From positions 310,001 through 374,000 of the forward strand of contig NBIV01000031.1 in assembly GCA_003194525.1 (NCBI GenBank): a stretch of 64,000 nt of DNA, given 5' to 3'. The notes below the pieces were generated by a model. The model saw only the letters and a list, made by a program, of their open reading frames with translations, did no database searches and was not told the DNA's origin. Of this stretch, positions 21,543 to 33,200 are shown one piece after another. Numbering within the stretch: the stretch's first letter is position 1; every line of letters begins with the position of its first letter. Origin of the DNA: Gracilariopsis chorda. Its lineage: Eukaryota > Rhodophyta > Florideophyceae > Gracilariales > Gracilariaceae. Both the position numbers and the translations under genes were made by a program.

Positions 21543-21809
21543 GGAGGCTAGCGAACGAGGGCAAATTTGTTTGACTGGCGCACCCGAACGAAGTGAGGAA
21601 AAGAGCGCCTTTCAAAACAGCCCCATACTACGCAACTCAAGCGAGTGCCTTCCATTTTTATTGACTGTCCTATACGACTTGCTCTTCGACACATACCCCG
21701 GCGGCGTTTGCGTGATCATATCTTCGAGTAAAAGAGGTTTCAATGCTTTCAATGCCCTGTCTTGCGAGCCGGTCGAACTTTGACTTGATGGCGGGCCTTT
21801 AACCTTGTC

Positions 21810-22649
21810 CTATTCTGTATTGAGTATTTCACTGCACGACTGCTCCCCGCCCAAAACCTTTCCTGACCCACTTCTAGTTGCAGTTGACTGGTTGCCTTCT
21901 GTTTGTTCGGGGCTGTAATCAGACGCCGACATGCGTGAGGTAGATTTATCTGCGTCCAAACTCCAGATTTCTTGGTTTGAGCTCAGCTGCAACAGGAGGC
22001 CCTCGCGCATCAATTGTCGCATTTGCCGTCTATCACCCTCAGTCGCATCCAAACCAGGACCAAATACCTCTTTTGACAGCTCCCATTCGAACTTGCGCTC
22101 TTCTAATTCAAGCTTGCGCTCATAGATGTTTTTCTTCCCCTCTTGTGCTGACAACAGTGTCTTCTCTATCGTAGAAACGGAAATGGACATATTTGAAGCG
22201 CTATTATGGACGGTGAAAGGTTTGCGGTGCTTGATAAGCTTCTGCTTCTTTGCAGCTTTGACACCGAGGGGACAAGCATTCTTATCCTTCATTTCTACTC
22301 TCTCCCCTCTTTGTTATATGCCTTTTATGTCTTGTGTACTAGCTCCAACGGCATCCAAAAGGGTGGTTTTCGACGAAAGTAATTGATAGGCGGCAACAAA
22401 CGAAAACGGTTTCTTGATGTAGTATTCTGGATTGCGGACACAGTCATACAGATGCGACACGACACGACCGCCCTCACTGTATATGAGATGCGTGCAGCAG
22501 TAGAGGGCATCGTCATCCGGATTTCCTTTGAGCACCATTGCTGTGACACAGTCTCTTGTGGCCTTGAACTTCGTGCCTTTCCTCCTCACCTTCACCCACT
22601 GCTTGATACATGCTTCCGCAGACCTCCCATCCCACCTTCTAGCATCCAT
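21810..22649 (-). pseudogene. Harbinger SANT/Myb-like accessory protein, two pieces
   Basis: The first segment (22649-22314) encodes WDGRSAEACIKQWVKVRRK, a trihelix/SANT-like block, and ends with a stop. The second (22292-21810) encodes a basic stretch RPIG-like PLGVKAAKKQKL followed by a long Glu/Lys coiled region containing KLELEERKFEWELSKE. Harbinger elements typically carry such a DNA-binding partner that brings the transposase to the nucleus and the ends. The frame break between pieces could be a decayed site or a small intron. An ATG just upstream of 22649 is the probable start, although the N-terminus may begin earlier. Confidence 0.7.
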
Positions 22650-22994
22650 TGCACCCCCGTTATTTACAAGACTGCAGGCTTTAGCAGGGCCCTACTTTTC
22701 TCTGATGAAAGCAGAGCAGATTTTTCGAGAAAGCTCGGCAGCTGACATGCCTGAACCGACACTCTAATCTGAGCATGCCAGAGAAGCAGCCCTCTACAGA
22801 GCAAGTATTTGGATATCATTCCACCCCAGCCCTTTTCATTGTTCTTATTGGTTCGCCTGGTAGTCTCTTGAGCTGTAGCGGGTGGAGTGACAGTCGCCAT
22901 TGTAGGCACAGGGGGAGAACAGGTCACCGGGACGGTGTTGACTGTCGAATTACACACAAAGTGCTCTTGCTACCAAATTGTAGATTGGGTTTCT

Positions 22995-23192
22995 GTTCTT
23001 CCCGCCAAGCTTTGGGCTATTCCAAAAGTATGGGATTCTAGCCCAAATAGTTTTGCTTTGGGCAAGATTTGCGACCAAGACCAAAACTTGGGCTGGTGTT
23101 ATGGGATTTGGGCTGAACCGTGGGTTTGATTTCAGACCAAAATCTCAACCAAACGTAGATTTTGGGACTTGGGCTGAACAGTGGGGATGCTG
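22995..23192 (+). repeat. Harbinger subterminal TTGGGCT motif cluster
   Basis: The right 200 bp hold repeated TTTGGGCT/AGCCCAAA-type motifs at about 23011, 23040, 23057, 23088, 23108 and 23169, in both orientations. The left end has two more at about 20047 and 20098. Such clusters are plausible binding sites for the element's own DNA-binding protein. Confidence 0.6.
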
Positions 23193-23288
23193 TAACCATT
23201 CTTTTACTTCTATCTCGTTTTCTCTTCTCTTAAGTACTGTTGTTTCCTACTGTATTGTTTGAGTTGTAAAAATGCGACGCAGCAAGAT

Positions 23289-23628
23289 TCAAGGTGTTGT
23301 TTGACAGTCCCGGGTTAGTGCGTCGCATTGCTTAGAGGGTCTGGGTACAAAACTGAGATTGCTGCGCAGAGTTCGGGATCGGTCGCGATGCAATGGTTTT
23401 ATATTGGCTGTCATATTTCCCGGGGAGATGCGATACATTGTAATGTTGTTATCTGCGATGTGTTGTTGCAAGAATTGGTGTCGAATGTCCATGTATTTCC
23501 TGCGCTTGGTTGTTGCTTGATTTTCAGCAATGAGGATATCTGAACGGTTGTCGATATAGTGTTGGGTGGGCTTGGATAGCAAAACTTGGGCGTATTCGAG
23601 AAGGTTGGGCAGCCATTTTTTGTGTTGA
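23289..23628 (-). pseudogene. Copia RNase H C-terminal fragment, left of Gypsy insertion
   Basis: The minus strand reads KYMDIRHQFLQQHI followed by a block ending MTANIKPLHRD, the conserved tail of Copia RNase H domains (H-x-x-RxHF, then ADxxTKPL). It is the continuation of the frame at 29253-29464. The two parts are separated by the Gypsy element and share the five-base duplication. Removing the insertion restores an open frame across the junction. Confidence 0.85.
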
Positions 23629-23633
23629 GTTGC

Positions 23634-23974
23634 TGTGACGAGCCTCGGGATGAGGGAGTCAGAGAGACTGAGATTGACCGAAGGGCCAGAGGGTTGATCG
23701 ACAGAGGATGATCGATGCCCCAGAGTTTATTGGGGCGAGAGACCAGACGGACTATTTATACTACTCTAGCGGCGGGCTGCTGCCATGCGGGCTGCTGCCA
23801 GAGCCTCGCCGGCGGCGGCGGCCGCCGGAAGTCGTGCGCTGTACTGGAGGACAGAACGGTGGAGTAGGCTTCATAGTGATTGACCTACTGTAGTCCGCTT
23901 CGTGGGTCGCACTTGAGTCACATATGATAAATGTCCATTGGTCATATGTTGTGCAATTAGGGCAGCGCACTACA
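23634..23974 (-). repeat. Gypsy 3' LTR
   Basis: This 341-bp copy matches 28918-29252 closely; the main differences are a few substitutions and a longer GGC run near 23810-23825. In element orientation it follows the polypurine tract at about 23975-23987. It lies inside the Copia RNase H gene. Confidence 0.92.
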
Positions 23975-23984
23975 CTCCCCTCTT

Positions 23985-25403
23985 TCAGAGGTCGAGCTTG
24001 TTGCGAGCCGGAGTGGCGGGGTGGACCGGAGTGGACTTGCGCTTAAGCAGCTTGTCGAAGAGCTGCGGGACGTAGAAGCGAGCAATCGGCTCCAGGGTGT
24101 CTTCGGCTTCGCCGAGTCCCTTCCAGTGGATGCGGGTGTGAAGACCATCTGGGCCATCTTCGAGACCGAGTAGTCGGGAGACGAGCATGCCCGTTTCGGA
24201 CTGCAAGACATGCGACATGATTGCAACTTTGTCCGTCTCGCTGTCTCGAAAGAGCTTGAGCCTGGACGCATCAACGTCGTCCAACTGCCCATTGCGAAGT
24301 TCTTCGACTTGGTAGACGTAGTTGCTGAGGGCCTTGTGGACTTGACGCGGACCGCGCCAGCGGAGACAGAGCTTTTCACTGGCGTGGAAGTCGGAGCGGG
24401 CCACAAGGACATAGTTGCATTCAGTGAAGTTCGGTAACTGCCCTTTGGACGTTGCGGCTCGTTTCTGCTCCCGGTGCTTGGCCAGGGTGGACTGTACGCG
24501 TGGGTGTAGGTCCGCGCACAATTCTACCAGCGCCTTGACGTTCAATGCAGACTCACGCTGCGCCTCGTTGACGGAGACCGGCGTGGCCGTGGCGGAGCGG
24601 AGGCACGTGAGAATCGGTGGGGTCGGGTCTCGACCCATGAAGGCCGTGATCGGACAGACGTTGCCACGGTGCGGGGAGGCAGAATTGTTGAGGACCAAAT
24701 GGACAATGGGGTTGAGATCCGGCCATTCATTGTGGTCCATCTGCAACTCCGAGATGAGTGACCGTAAGACACGCAGCAGTTCGTGGCCTAAGCGTTCCAC
24801 AGCACCGTTGCTCCGCGGACAGTAGGGCAGGGTGAAGTGGTGCGGTGTCTTCAGACCTTTCGAGACAAGACGAACTGTCTCGTTCTTGAAATGCGTCGGA
24901 CCATCGGACATCAGGCCATCGGGCACGCCGTTGGCTGCGCACCAGGCGATGATGGCATGAGCGGCGTTCTCCGGGTTCGTGTTCGGAAAGCAGAAGAACC
25001 ACTTGTAGTCCGAATGGTCGTCGCGCAGCATCAGGACGTACTTGTCGCAGCTGTTGATGGGCCCAAGGTCGATGTAGTCGAACTGCACGAGATCGTTGGG
25101 CTGCGTCCCGTGGACTGCCGGACCAAATGGACGTGGTATCCTCTCCCCTTCAAGGGTTGATAGACAGTGAATGCATGCACGCAGAAAGGTCCGGACGTCG
25201 TCCGTCATGGTTGACCAGCTGTACTTGGACCGAAGCGCGCGCTCCGTTGCGTAGCGACCGCGATGACCGGCAGGGCCACTGTGTGCGATGATGCACATTC
25301 GCAGTTGCAAGTCAGAGGCGTCCTCGGGGACCCAGATCTTGCCGTCCGGGTAGGTCCAGAGGTCGTCGTTGCAGACCAGGTCGTCCGGTCGGGCAGATGA
25401 GTT
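23985..25403 (-). pseudogene. Gypsy integrase with C-terminal chromodomain
   Basis: The segment from 25310 encodes 441 residues and ends at a TGA/TAA before the polypurine tract. A zinc-binding region is seen in AHSGPAGHRG and ACIHCL. The DDE core has FDYIDLGP, SDGPTHFKNE and NGAVERLG. Near the C-terminus HTRIHWKGLGEAEDTLEP is a clear chromodomain core, which in chromoviruses helps steer integration to marked chromatin. The frame is the same as that of the RT/RNase H segment upstream, from which it is separated by a single stop near 25405. This part is intact, while upstream parts are broken. Confidence 0.92.
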
Positions 25404-25406
25404 GTC

Positions 25407-27439
25407 CTATTGGATGGAGGCGATCTCCGTCGGTGTAGGCAACTCGAAGTCGTCGCTGCACGACGAGGGCAGCTCCGGGATGCGGACGAGTCGTCGCACC
25501 CGGGCCGGCACAGTGGACCAACGGGTCAGGAGGTCTGCCCAGACGTTCTCTTCGCCCTTGATGTGGTAGCACGTGTAGTTGTACACGCTCAGCTTCACAG
25601 CCCAACAAAGGACTTTGCGTAGCGAAGACTGATACATGTCACTGACGACGGCCAAGGGGTCAAAGAGGAAGATGAGGTTATTGTGGTCCGTGTAGAGGTC
25701 GAAACCTGAAGGTGTAGCGACGAGCCAGTGCATGCGGTCGAGAGGGTTCATGACCGCAAAGGCCTCTTTCTCCAGCACGGACCAGCGGAGCTGCGTCTTG
25801 TCGAACCTGCCGGACAGGAATGACAGGGGCGCGTGGCACTGCTCCTTGTGAGGGCGCGTGACTTCCGACATGGGCACTTGGGTGACGATCCCAGCCGAGG
25901 CCGAATCGGACGCGTCGGTGTACACGCAGAGACGTTGCGTAGTGTATCGATACGCGAGCGTGACCTGGTTGGCCAGCGCTTTCTTGCAGTCTTCGAACGC
26001 GTCTAACTCGGTCTTGCCCCAGCCGTGGGAAGCCAGGAGGACACGGCTCACGGTGCGCTTTGTCCGGTTGTCCGTGAGGGCGTAGACGCGCTCCATGAAA
26101 TCGTGCAGCGGGACCACCAACTCGGTGAAGTTGGGAATCGCCTGCTTGACCCACTGGAGGGCGCAGACGAATTGCTGCAGGTGTGCCCCCGTGGTTGGCG
26201 GCTCCATAGACAGCAGGCAGTTGATTCCGCGCGGGTCGTAGCGGATCCCGTCGGCGGATATGAGGCGACCACACCAGTGGACCTCCTTGGTGAAGAGGAT
26301 GCACTTCGCCGGGTGCAGCTTGATGTTGTACTTGGCGCAAAACTCGAAGAAAGACCGGACGGACGCTAGCAGCTTCTCGACCGTAGGCGCGTCAAGGAGG
26401 ATGTCGTCCAGCCAGATGAGGTTGTTGGCCAGCAGGTCGTCCGGGATGATGCCCGTCAGGACGACTGTAAATGACTGACCGCGTTGGCTGTGCCGTGCGA
26501 GCCCCGCGTGGGCGTGAAGATGCCGTCCGGTGGTATGAAGGACTGGCACTCTTGCGACAGCGGGGCGAGCAGCAGCTGCCAGTACCCGTGGGACATGTCG
26601 AGGTTCGCAAAGTACACGACGCCCGACAGGCCACAGAGTTCGTGCTCCAGGTTCGGCATTGGGAAGTGATGCCGAACCGTGAAGGCATTAACCGGCTGCA
26701 GGTCCACGGTGAACCGGTACAGCGCACCGGCTTTCGGCACGAGCAGCGGCGCACATGCCCATTTGGACTTCGGGTTTGAGTACGCCATGCCGTGGGCCAC
26801 GAGGTCGTCAAAAAACTTGTGCATGAACTCCTTCTGGTCTTCGGAGTACTTGCGCAGTCGGACCTTGACGGGCTTTGCGTCCGGCGTCAGCTCGATCCTG
26901 AGCGGCGGGAGTTTGGCCAGCGGTCCTGCGCCGAACGACGTACGGAAGATTTCCATGTGGTCGCGCAGGATGCCTTTGAGGTTGGACTCGTAGGTGTCTG
27001 CCAGGCTGTTCTGCTTGGCCTTTTTTTCGATGTCCGCAAAGGCCTTGCAGATGTCGTCGTGCTGGTCCTCGTCGATGGGGTCCAGCAGCGACGGGTCTGG
27101 GAATGGGTCTTTTTCGGAGCGGACCCTGTTGTAGTTGACCGTAGGACGATCGGTCGCGGGGCGCATGTCGTCGTCGTACTGCCTGTTGAAGAGCGCGGTT
27201 ATCAGCCGCCCGCGTTTGCCCATTTTGGACGGTGCTTGGTCGGGGAGGCTGCAATCAGTTCCGTCGAGCGAGTGGATGTTCGCCTCGAGCAGGGTCTTCG
27301 CAGGTGCCGCAAGACCGGTAGGCCGATGAGCAGGTCCTCTCAGGTCATGGCGCCGTCGTCGTCTGCGACAAGGAACTTGATGTTCTTGAGCGCCAACTGA
27401 CCAGAGGACAGATGGAGGACGGTGTTTGGTACCGTTCAT
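25407..27439 (-). pseudogene. Gypsy reverse transcriptase and RNase H, frameshifted
   Basis: RT starts in one frame (27439-26456) with conserved FANLDMSHGYWQL, then shifts to a second frame (26549-25407) holding IWLDDILLDAP, the RT active site, where the family's usual aromatic Tyr is replaced by Trp. RNase H follows with LCVYTDASDSASAG, LRWSVLEKEAFAV and YTDHNNLIFL. The frameshift sits near 26500. A stop near 25405 separates this from integrase. Either feature would stop a normal Pol from being made. Confidence 0.88.
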
Positions 27440-28713
27440 GCACGAGAGAAGGGGAACAGTGCCGTTTCACCTTTCTTCGTGAGGGCGACCTTGAGGTGGA
27501 CTGTTTCGATAGCCTCTCAAGTTTGCCAATGCCCTTGAGCGCGGCCTTCCCAGCCAGCTCCTTGGACGCGAGGGTCTCGTCGCTGCCGTCATCGCAGCGC
27601 CCGACCACGTCGAGGGTCGTGCGCACGTCCTTGACGCTCATGCGGCATGACGGAGTTTTGGCGTCGTCCTTAGGGTCCTCGTTCGCCGGCTGTTGGAGAC
27701 GGCTGACCGACCTGGACGCGGTCTGTGACCGCGTGGACTTGGACGGACCGTCGCGGGCCTTCAGGGCGGCGAGTTCTTCCCTGTACTCCCGCTTCTCGTC
27801 GTCCGTGTGGTCCGGGCAATCGGCGACCCAGTGGGTTTTGTTTTTGCCCTTGCACTTGGGCAGCGGACACGGAGACGGCGGAGGTCTCTTCGCGCTTTGG
27901 CCGGCCTTGTGGTCCTTATTGTTGCCGGCCTTGCTGGACGACGCGCCAACACGGCTGCTGCCAGTGGTGTCATTTTTGGTCTTCTCGCCCTCCCGATCGA
28001 TCTTACGGGACCGTGCGGGGCCGTTGTCAATTTTCTCGAAGGCCTCTGACACCGCGATGGCGTGCGTCATGAAGCCCGAGAAGTCGGCCTTGAGGTCGAT
28101 GTGCGAGAAGCCGAGGTCCTGCTCTAGACGCGTCTGCAGTTGCGCGGGACGGATGGCCGAGAGGACGTGATGGATAGCGGCCTTCGGAGCTTTTTCAGTA
28201 ACCCAATTGAGGCCGTTGGTCCGGAGGAGAGACTTGTACTCCATGAACAGGAGCTTCATCCGGCTCTTGGCGGACTTGACAGTCATGTCCATGCGCAGGA
28301 CAGACTCGACCAACTTGGACAGGTCGCTCTCTTTGACGGTGGTCTGCGACTCCTGGGCTTCGGAGTTCGGGAACGACCGTAGGGACTTGTCCGTGAGGGC
28401 CTCGACCGACGTGCAGTTCGGGATCAAACCACAGTCCACTGGGGACTCGAGCTGGTAGGCGTCGACGCAGAAGGTGAGACCAACAGGGCGGCCGGGCTCC
28501 TCAGTGGAGGACTTCTCGCCTGCCAGCTGTGCGGCGCGAGCCTTGAACTCACGGTCGTACGCTTCGTAGGGACTGAGGAAGACGCGGATTGACTCAGGCT
28601 CCAGCCACGCCAGGAACGGGTAGTCCACTGACGCGGACATCCGCTTGGTCTTAGGTCCTTTGGGCGAGGTGCTCGGCCCACTGGACGACTAGGGAGTTGC
28701 GTCGTCTCCCATG
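27345..28713 (-). pseudogene. Gypsy gag and protease region, broken
   Basis: An ATG at 28713 opens a frame with a TAG a few codons in; the next in-frame ATG at 28640 gives 431 residues. Residues include a long helical gag region, a Cys/His motif around CPLPKCKGKNKTHWVADCPDH, and a degenerate protease start around VGRCDDGSDETLASKEL. After about 27500 the coding signal shifts to a third frame, where LKNIKFLVADDDGAMT and EDLLIGLPVL give the protease end, interrupted by two stops. The protease region therefore carries at least one frameshift and two stops. Confidence 0.8.
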
Positions 28714-28917
28714 GTAGAGCTTCGTTGGACCTGATGGACTTGCTAAACGATGGTTCCGGCCGGGTGCCGTACTTCGACGTCCATACCACGCTGGTTCCAA
28801 CCGATGGGCCGTACTGGGCGTGGCGGATGAGTGCAGGTTCGTTCCGACCGAAGGGCCGTACTAGGACGTCAAGGTTGACTGCCACTCTGTTCGCCGTAGG
28901 CAACAGTCAGTGATCAC

Positions 28918-29252
28918 TGTGACAAGCCTCGGGATGAGGGAGTCAGAGAGACTGAGATTGACCGAGGGGCCAGAGGGTTGATCGACAGAGGATGATCGAT
29001 GCCCCGGAGTTTATTGGGGCGAGTGACCAGACGAACTATTTATACTACTCTAGCGGCGGGCTGCTGCCATGCCGGCTGCTGCCAGAGCCTCGCCGGCGGC
29101 CGCCGGAAGTCGTGAGCTGTCCTGGAGGACAGAACGGTGGAGTAGGCTTCATAGTGATTGACCTACTGTAGTCCGCTTCGTGGGTCGCACTTGAGTCACA
29201 TATGATAAATGGCCATTGGTCATATGTTGCGCAATTAGCGCAGCGCGCTACA
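28918..29252 (-). repeat. Gypsy 5' LTR
   Basis: This 335-bp copy pairs with 23634-23974. In element orientation it is followed by GTGATCACTGACTGTTGCC, the presumed primer-binding region; it does not resemble the usual initiator-Met TGGTATCAGAGC. The outer edge borders the GTTGC duplication at 29253-29257. Confidence 0.9.
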
Positions 29253-32200
29253 GTTGCGCTGGTAGCTGAGATATATTCTGCCTCCGTGGTAGATAATGCA
29301 ACAACATTCTGTTTCCGTGAGAGACAGGATAAGGGAGTTCCATTGATGCAGTGAACATCGCCGGTGATCGACTTACAGTTGAGTGCATTTGCAAATTCCA
29401 CGTCGCTATATGTCGCCAGGAGGTGATTTCTGTCTGGGAGCTGGGAGATTGAAGCATATGCCATAGTTTCTTGTGCGTTTGAGGTAGGAAAGCAGTGTTT
29501 TCAAGGCCTGTTGATGGCGTTGTTGGGGTCTGACCATATGTTGCGCTAGTCGATTGGTGACGTACATGACGTTGGTTCTGGTGCTATCGATGATATAGCG
29601 TATTTTTCCTAGTACTTAGCGATACCAGGTAGCTTCTTGGGGGTGAGTGTAGAGGTTTCAGGTTCTTGATCGAGCTGTTTGAGAGATTTCTATGGGTTGT
29701 AGGCCGGATTGCAGTTTGGCATATTGGTTTGTTGAAGAAGTGCGTCGATGGAGTCGGGTTGTGCAATGTGCACTTGACCATTTGAAGAGTGCGTTATGGC
29801 CCAGTTGAGAAAGCGTATGGATGTTCCCAATCTCTTGATTTTGTACTTTGTGAGGAGTTGTTTGTGCAGCTCATTGATGAGCAGTTGGTCGGATGCCAGG
29901 ACGAGAAAATCGTCTATTGTTGTGCTCACTAATATGAAGCCGGTTGGAGTTTTGAGTATATAGAGGCATTTACCATGCTCTGAGGGGAGGTGGCCTTGCA
30001 GATGGAGGAATGTCTTGAGGCCGTGATTGTAGTAAAATGCTGCTGGTGAGGAGTCGTATAGATCGCCTTCGATTTTCCCGTACTTGCTATGGTGTCGGTA
30101 GGTACCGTCGAAGTTTTGCATTTGTTGTACGTAGACTGGTATGTCGTATTCATAGCGTTCATGCAAATATGCGTACTTGATATCAAAGTGCTCAACGAAT
30201 AGACTGAGATTTGCATGAAGTGCGATGAGCATTCGTTGATTCATGCGGTCTGCTGTGTAGATTGTAGTATGTCATGGGTCGTAGTGAGGTCCAGGTTTCA
30301 TCAGGTCTCCTCAAAGATTGTGCCGGGCTTTTCGTTGCAGAATGTGGCCTTCTGTGCTCCGTTTGTATCTGAAGATCATCATCAATGGAATGATTTGTGA
30401 GGGTGGGGGGATGTAGCCGTGAGGTAACCATTTGATACTTTGATATTGGTCGATATTTGTTTTGAAGTTCGTCGCCCTGGGCCTGTTGCCATTCTCTGGC
30501 GTCTGGGTATTGTGGGGTCTGTAAGAGTTTAGCGGGAGGAGGCGTGTGTAATTGGGTATAGGAAGGAACTTGGTTCTGCATTACGCGTGCTTTGAATGCA
30601 GTGGTGGTGGTGTAGACTGGGTCCTGGGTTTTGTGGTAGAGGTGAAAATCCGTCGCATGCACTGTTTGATATTGTTGGTTGTGGAGATTGAGAACTACTA
30701 TGTACTATAGAGATGTAGTATACACGTATATGGCGGGGTATGCTCTGGTGTGGAGTTTTTGTTTCGGTTCATACATTGGAATGGTGCCGAGTTGACCGAG
30801 AGTGTATATTTGACTAATATTTGGCTTGTTTCCGTACCATAATGTATATGGTGATGTTCCTGTGCTGACGTAATGCAAGAGGTTATACTTAAAGACAGTG
30901 TCGAGGGCGGCGACTTCCCAATATTGTGCTCCTAGTTGAGCTGCGTGAAGTAGTGCTCTTACGGTATTCATGATGGTCCTATTAAGGCGTTCGACGATGG
31001 AATTTTCCTGCGGTTGGTGGGGTGTGCAAAGATGGTGCTGAACTTCGTGTTTTCGATATATTTGCTGCATCGTAGTAGACATATATTATTGTGTTTTGTT
31101 GCTACGAAATTCTGTTATTGGAAGTCTCATTCCATGTTTTATATGATGGAGACTCTCATCTATATGTGCGGGTATGTGTTTGCGGTCTCTGGAAAAGTGC
31201 GCCATTGTGAAATGGCTTCTACTGCAGATTAACAAAAGCATATGGTTATTACTGTATGTGGAGGTAGGCTTAATGGGCCGCAAGTATCTGAGCTGATTTA
31301 AGAACCGATGGGATAGTGCTGTGCTGCTCGTTTGTGTTCAGATGGATAGAGTTTGGCATGGGTGCAGGAGCTGCAGGTACGAATTGTGTCTGTTGGTAGT
31401 GCTTTGGGCATATTGGGTACCAGTATGTGTTGTGCTGTTAGCGAGAGCTTGGCTGGATGCGCAAAGTTAAGCGTGAGATGCCAGTCGTACAGTGTCTGGT
31501 TGTAGTTGGAGTTGTTGCGTGGTCGTTGCGGGTCTGGGACTGGATATAAGAGTATTGTTACCTGGAGGCTTGCCAGGGATCTTTGTAACTGGGGGGGCCA
31601 CGGCGTTTTGTGGATATCGGTGAGGAGTTGGGATTAATGTTGTTTTTGTGTTTTTTCGCCGTTTATACTGTAAATTGCGGATGTCATGGCATATGTGGGG
31701 TGTAAGACGTTTGCGCGAAAGCGGTATTGATTGCATCTCTATAGTGCTGCGGCTAGTATTTTTGGTGGGGTGTGTTTGATGTCTAAGACATATCCTTTTT
31801 GAGACGTGAAGGCTAGTAATCCGTATCGGGTTGCAAGATCCCTGACCGATAAGAGGTTGTGTTTCACGTGTCTCTTCGCCAGCGTCTACGTCCGCAGATC
31901 GGTACTAATGTCGTGCGTTTGGATTGTTATGTCCCCATGATAGGTGCACCTGGCCTGTGCGTGTGTAGTGGTTTGAGTTAGCACAGGTTTGGTCAGGGGG
32001 ATCATGGATGTGTTTGGGTGAGTGATATGGGTGGGATGGGCTCCACTGTCGAAGATAAACGTACCACTGTTGTCGGTGTCAGCTTCTCAGACAACATCCA
32101 CTGGTAGAGGTGGGGGGGTAGCGAGGTTGTATTGTATGGCGGTGGTTGTATGTGATGCTCCTGATATATGTAAGGGAGGTACTCAGGCAGGGCTTGCGCA

Positions 32201-33193
32201 TAGTTGCTTTGAGGCTTCATGGTGTGGTATTTGGGGTGTCTGCAGTCCTGAAATTCTTGTTCAGTATGAACCGCGGGTATGCCGAGTGAGGTCTGAAAGC
32301 GGCATGGTATTTGGCCGGGTGGTAAGTGGCGTGGATTGTTTGGGACTCAACGATATGGACGGCATGCACGGCTTTGATACCTTCGTCCATGTTAGTCATA
32401 GTCCCCAGTAATTTGAGAGGGAACGGATGCCGATTTTTCTGTTTGGCCACGAGGAGGGGGCCTATTACATGTTGCAGCGTGGATGTGCGTCGTAGTCCTG
32501 ATATCATGAATTCTATTGTCGTGTCCTCGTCGCTGATATTTGGGTATCTGGCTGCTATCATCTTCTGACGGGTCTCGATGTGTGTCTGGATGTAGTCATC
32601 GATTGTGGTATCAGCCATGAATTTGATACTTTCCGCTTCTGTTTTAGGAACTTGTGGTCCTCGTTTGTGGCAAGTTTTATGTACTGAATGATCTTAGTAA
32701 CTACGTCATGTGGGGTTCGGTGGTCTTCTGAGACTAGAATTAGTCCGAATATTTCGGATGAGACGCTGCTAAGAACTGCTGTTAGGACTTTGGATTTCTT
32801 TGTAATATATTTTTCCTACTGTGCTGAGTCATTTGGTACTGGGGGATTGGTGGATAGGTGGGTGGTGGCCCTGATAGTAATCGAATATGTCTCCAGGGCG
32901 AGGTAGTATGGGGCGTAATTGCGGAGCTCGAGCTCTGGAAGTCTGGGTTGTTTGTCTGGTTCCATTGCAGAGTTTTGGGAGTGGTGTTGCTGTGTTGTGT
33001 CGTGATTTTTGGGTGTGTCGTTTTGGTTGATAAGAACGTTGTGGTATAGTGCTGTTGTAATGTCGTTTATGTTTTTGCGAGTTTTTCGTCGTTGACGACG
33101 TGCTGTGCGGGAGTCTGTGATGGGTTGGTGTGTGTGAATGAGCGTTAAAATGGAGGATTGGTATGCGCTAGATGTGTGCGGCGTCGGGGCCAT
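29253..33193 (-). pseudogene. Copia gag-pol polyprotein, fragmented
   Basis: The right part of the Copia element runs leftward from an ATG at 33193. Gag fragments are at 32816-33193 and 32217-32618. Integrase is recognised near 30705-31082 from HLCTPHQPQENSIVERLNRT and nearby KHGMRLPITEFRS. Reverse transcriptase lies at 29690-30244 with FDIKYAYLHERYEYDIPVYV and a TTIDDFLVLA active-site block, and the start of RNase H lies at 29253-29464 with SDVEFANALNCKSITG and LSTTEAEYISAT. Many stops and frame changes occur between blocks. Composition is AT-richer than the Gypsy element inserted into it. Confidence 0.85.
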
Positions 33194-33200
33194 AACCTTT

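Larger units (their letters stand above)
20029..23192. mobile_element. PIF/Harbinger transposon with TAA target duplication
   Basis: Terminal inverted repeats begin GAGCATTCCCACCG on the left and CAGCATCCCCACTG on the right (read inward), and continue with AGCCCAAA-type sequence. TAA flanks both ends (20026-20028 and 23193-23195), the three-base duplication expected of this superfamily. The element encodes a DDE transposase on the plus strand and a SANT/Myb-like accessory protein on the minus strand, ends facing each other. The insertion split the LTR of a Copia element, whose other LTR preserves the unsplit site. Confidence 0.9.
23634..29252 (-). mobile_element. Ty3/Gypsy chromovirus-like LTR retrotransposon, complete
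   Basis: Two LTRs of 341 and 335 bp bound about 4.9 kb of internal sequence read on the minus strand. GTTGC flanks both outer edges (23629-23633 and 29253-29257), a five-base target duplication. LTRs begin TGTAG and end CACA in element orientation. A polypurine tract, GAAAGAGGGGAG, lies directly before the 3' LTR. Order is gag, protease, reverse transcriptase, RNase H, integrase, chromodomain. GC content is visibly higher than in the surrounding Copia. Protease and RT frames are broken, so this copy looks inactive. Confidence 0.93.
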
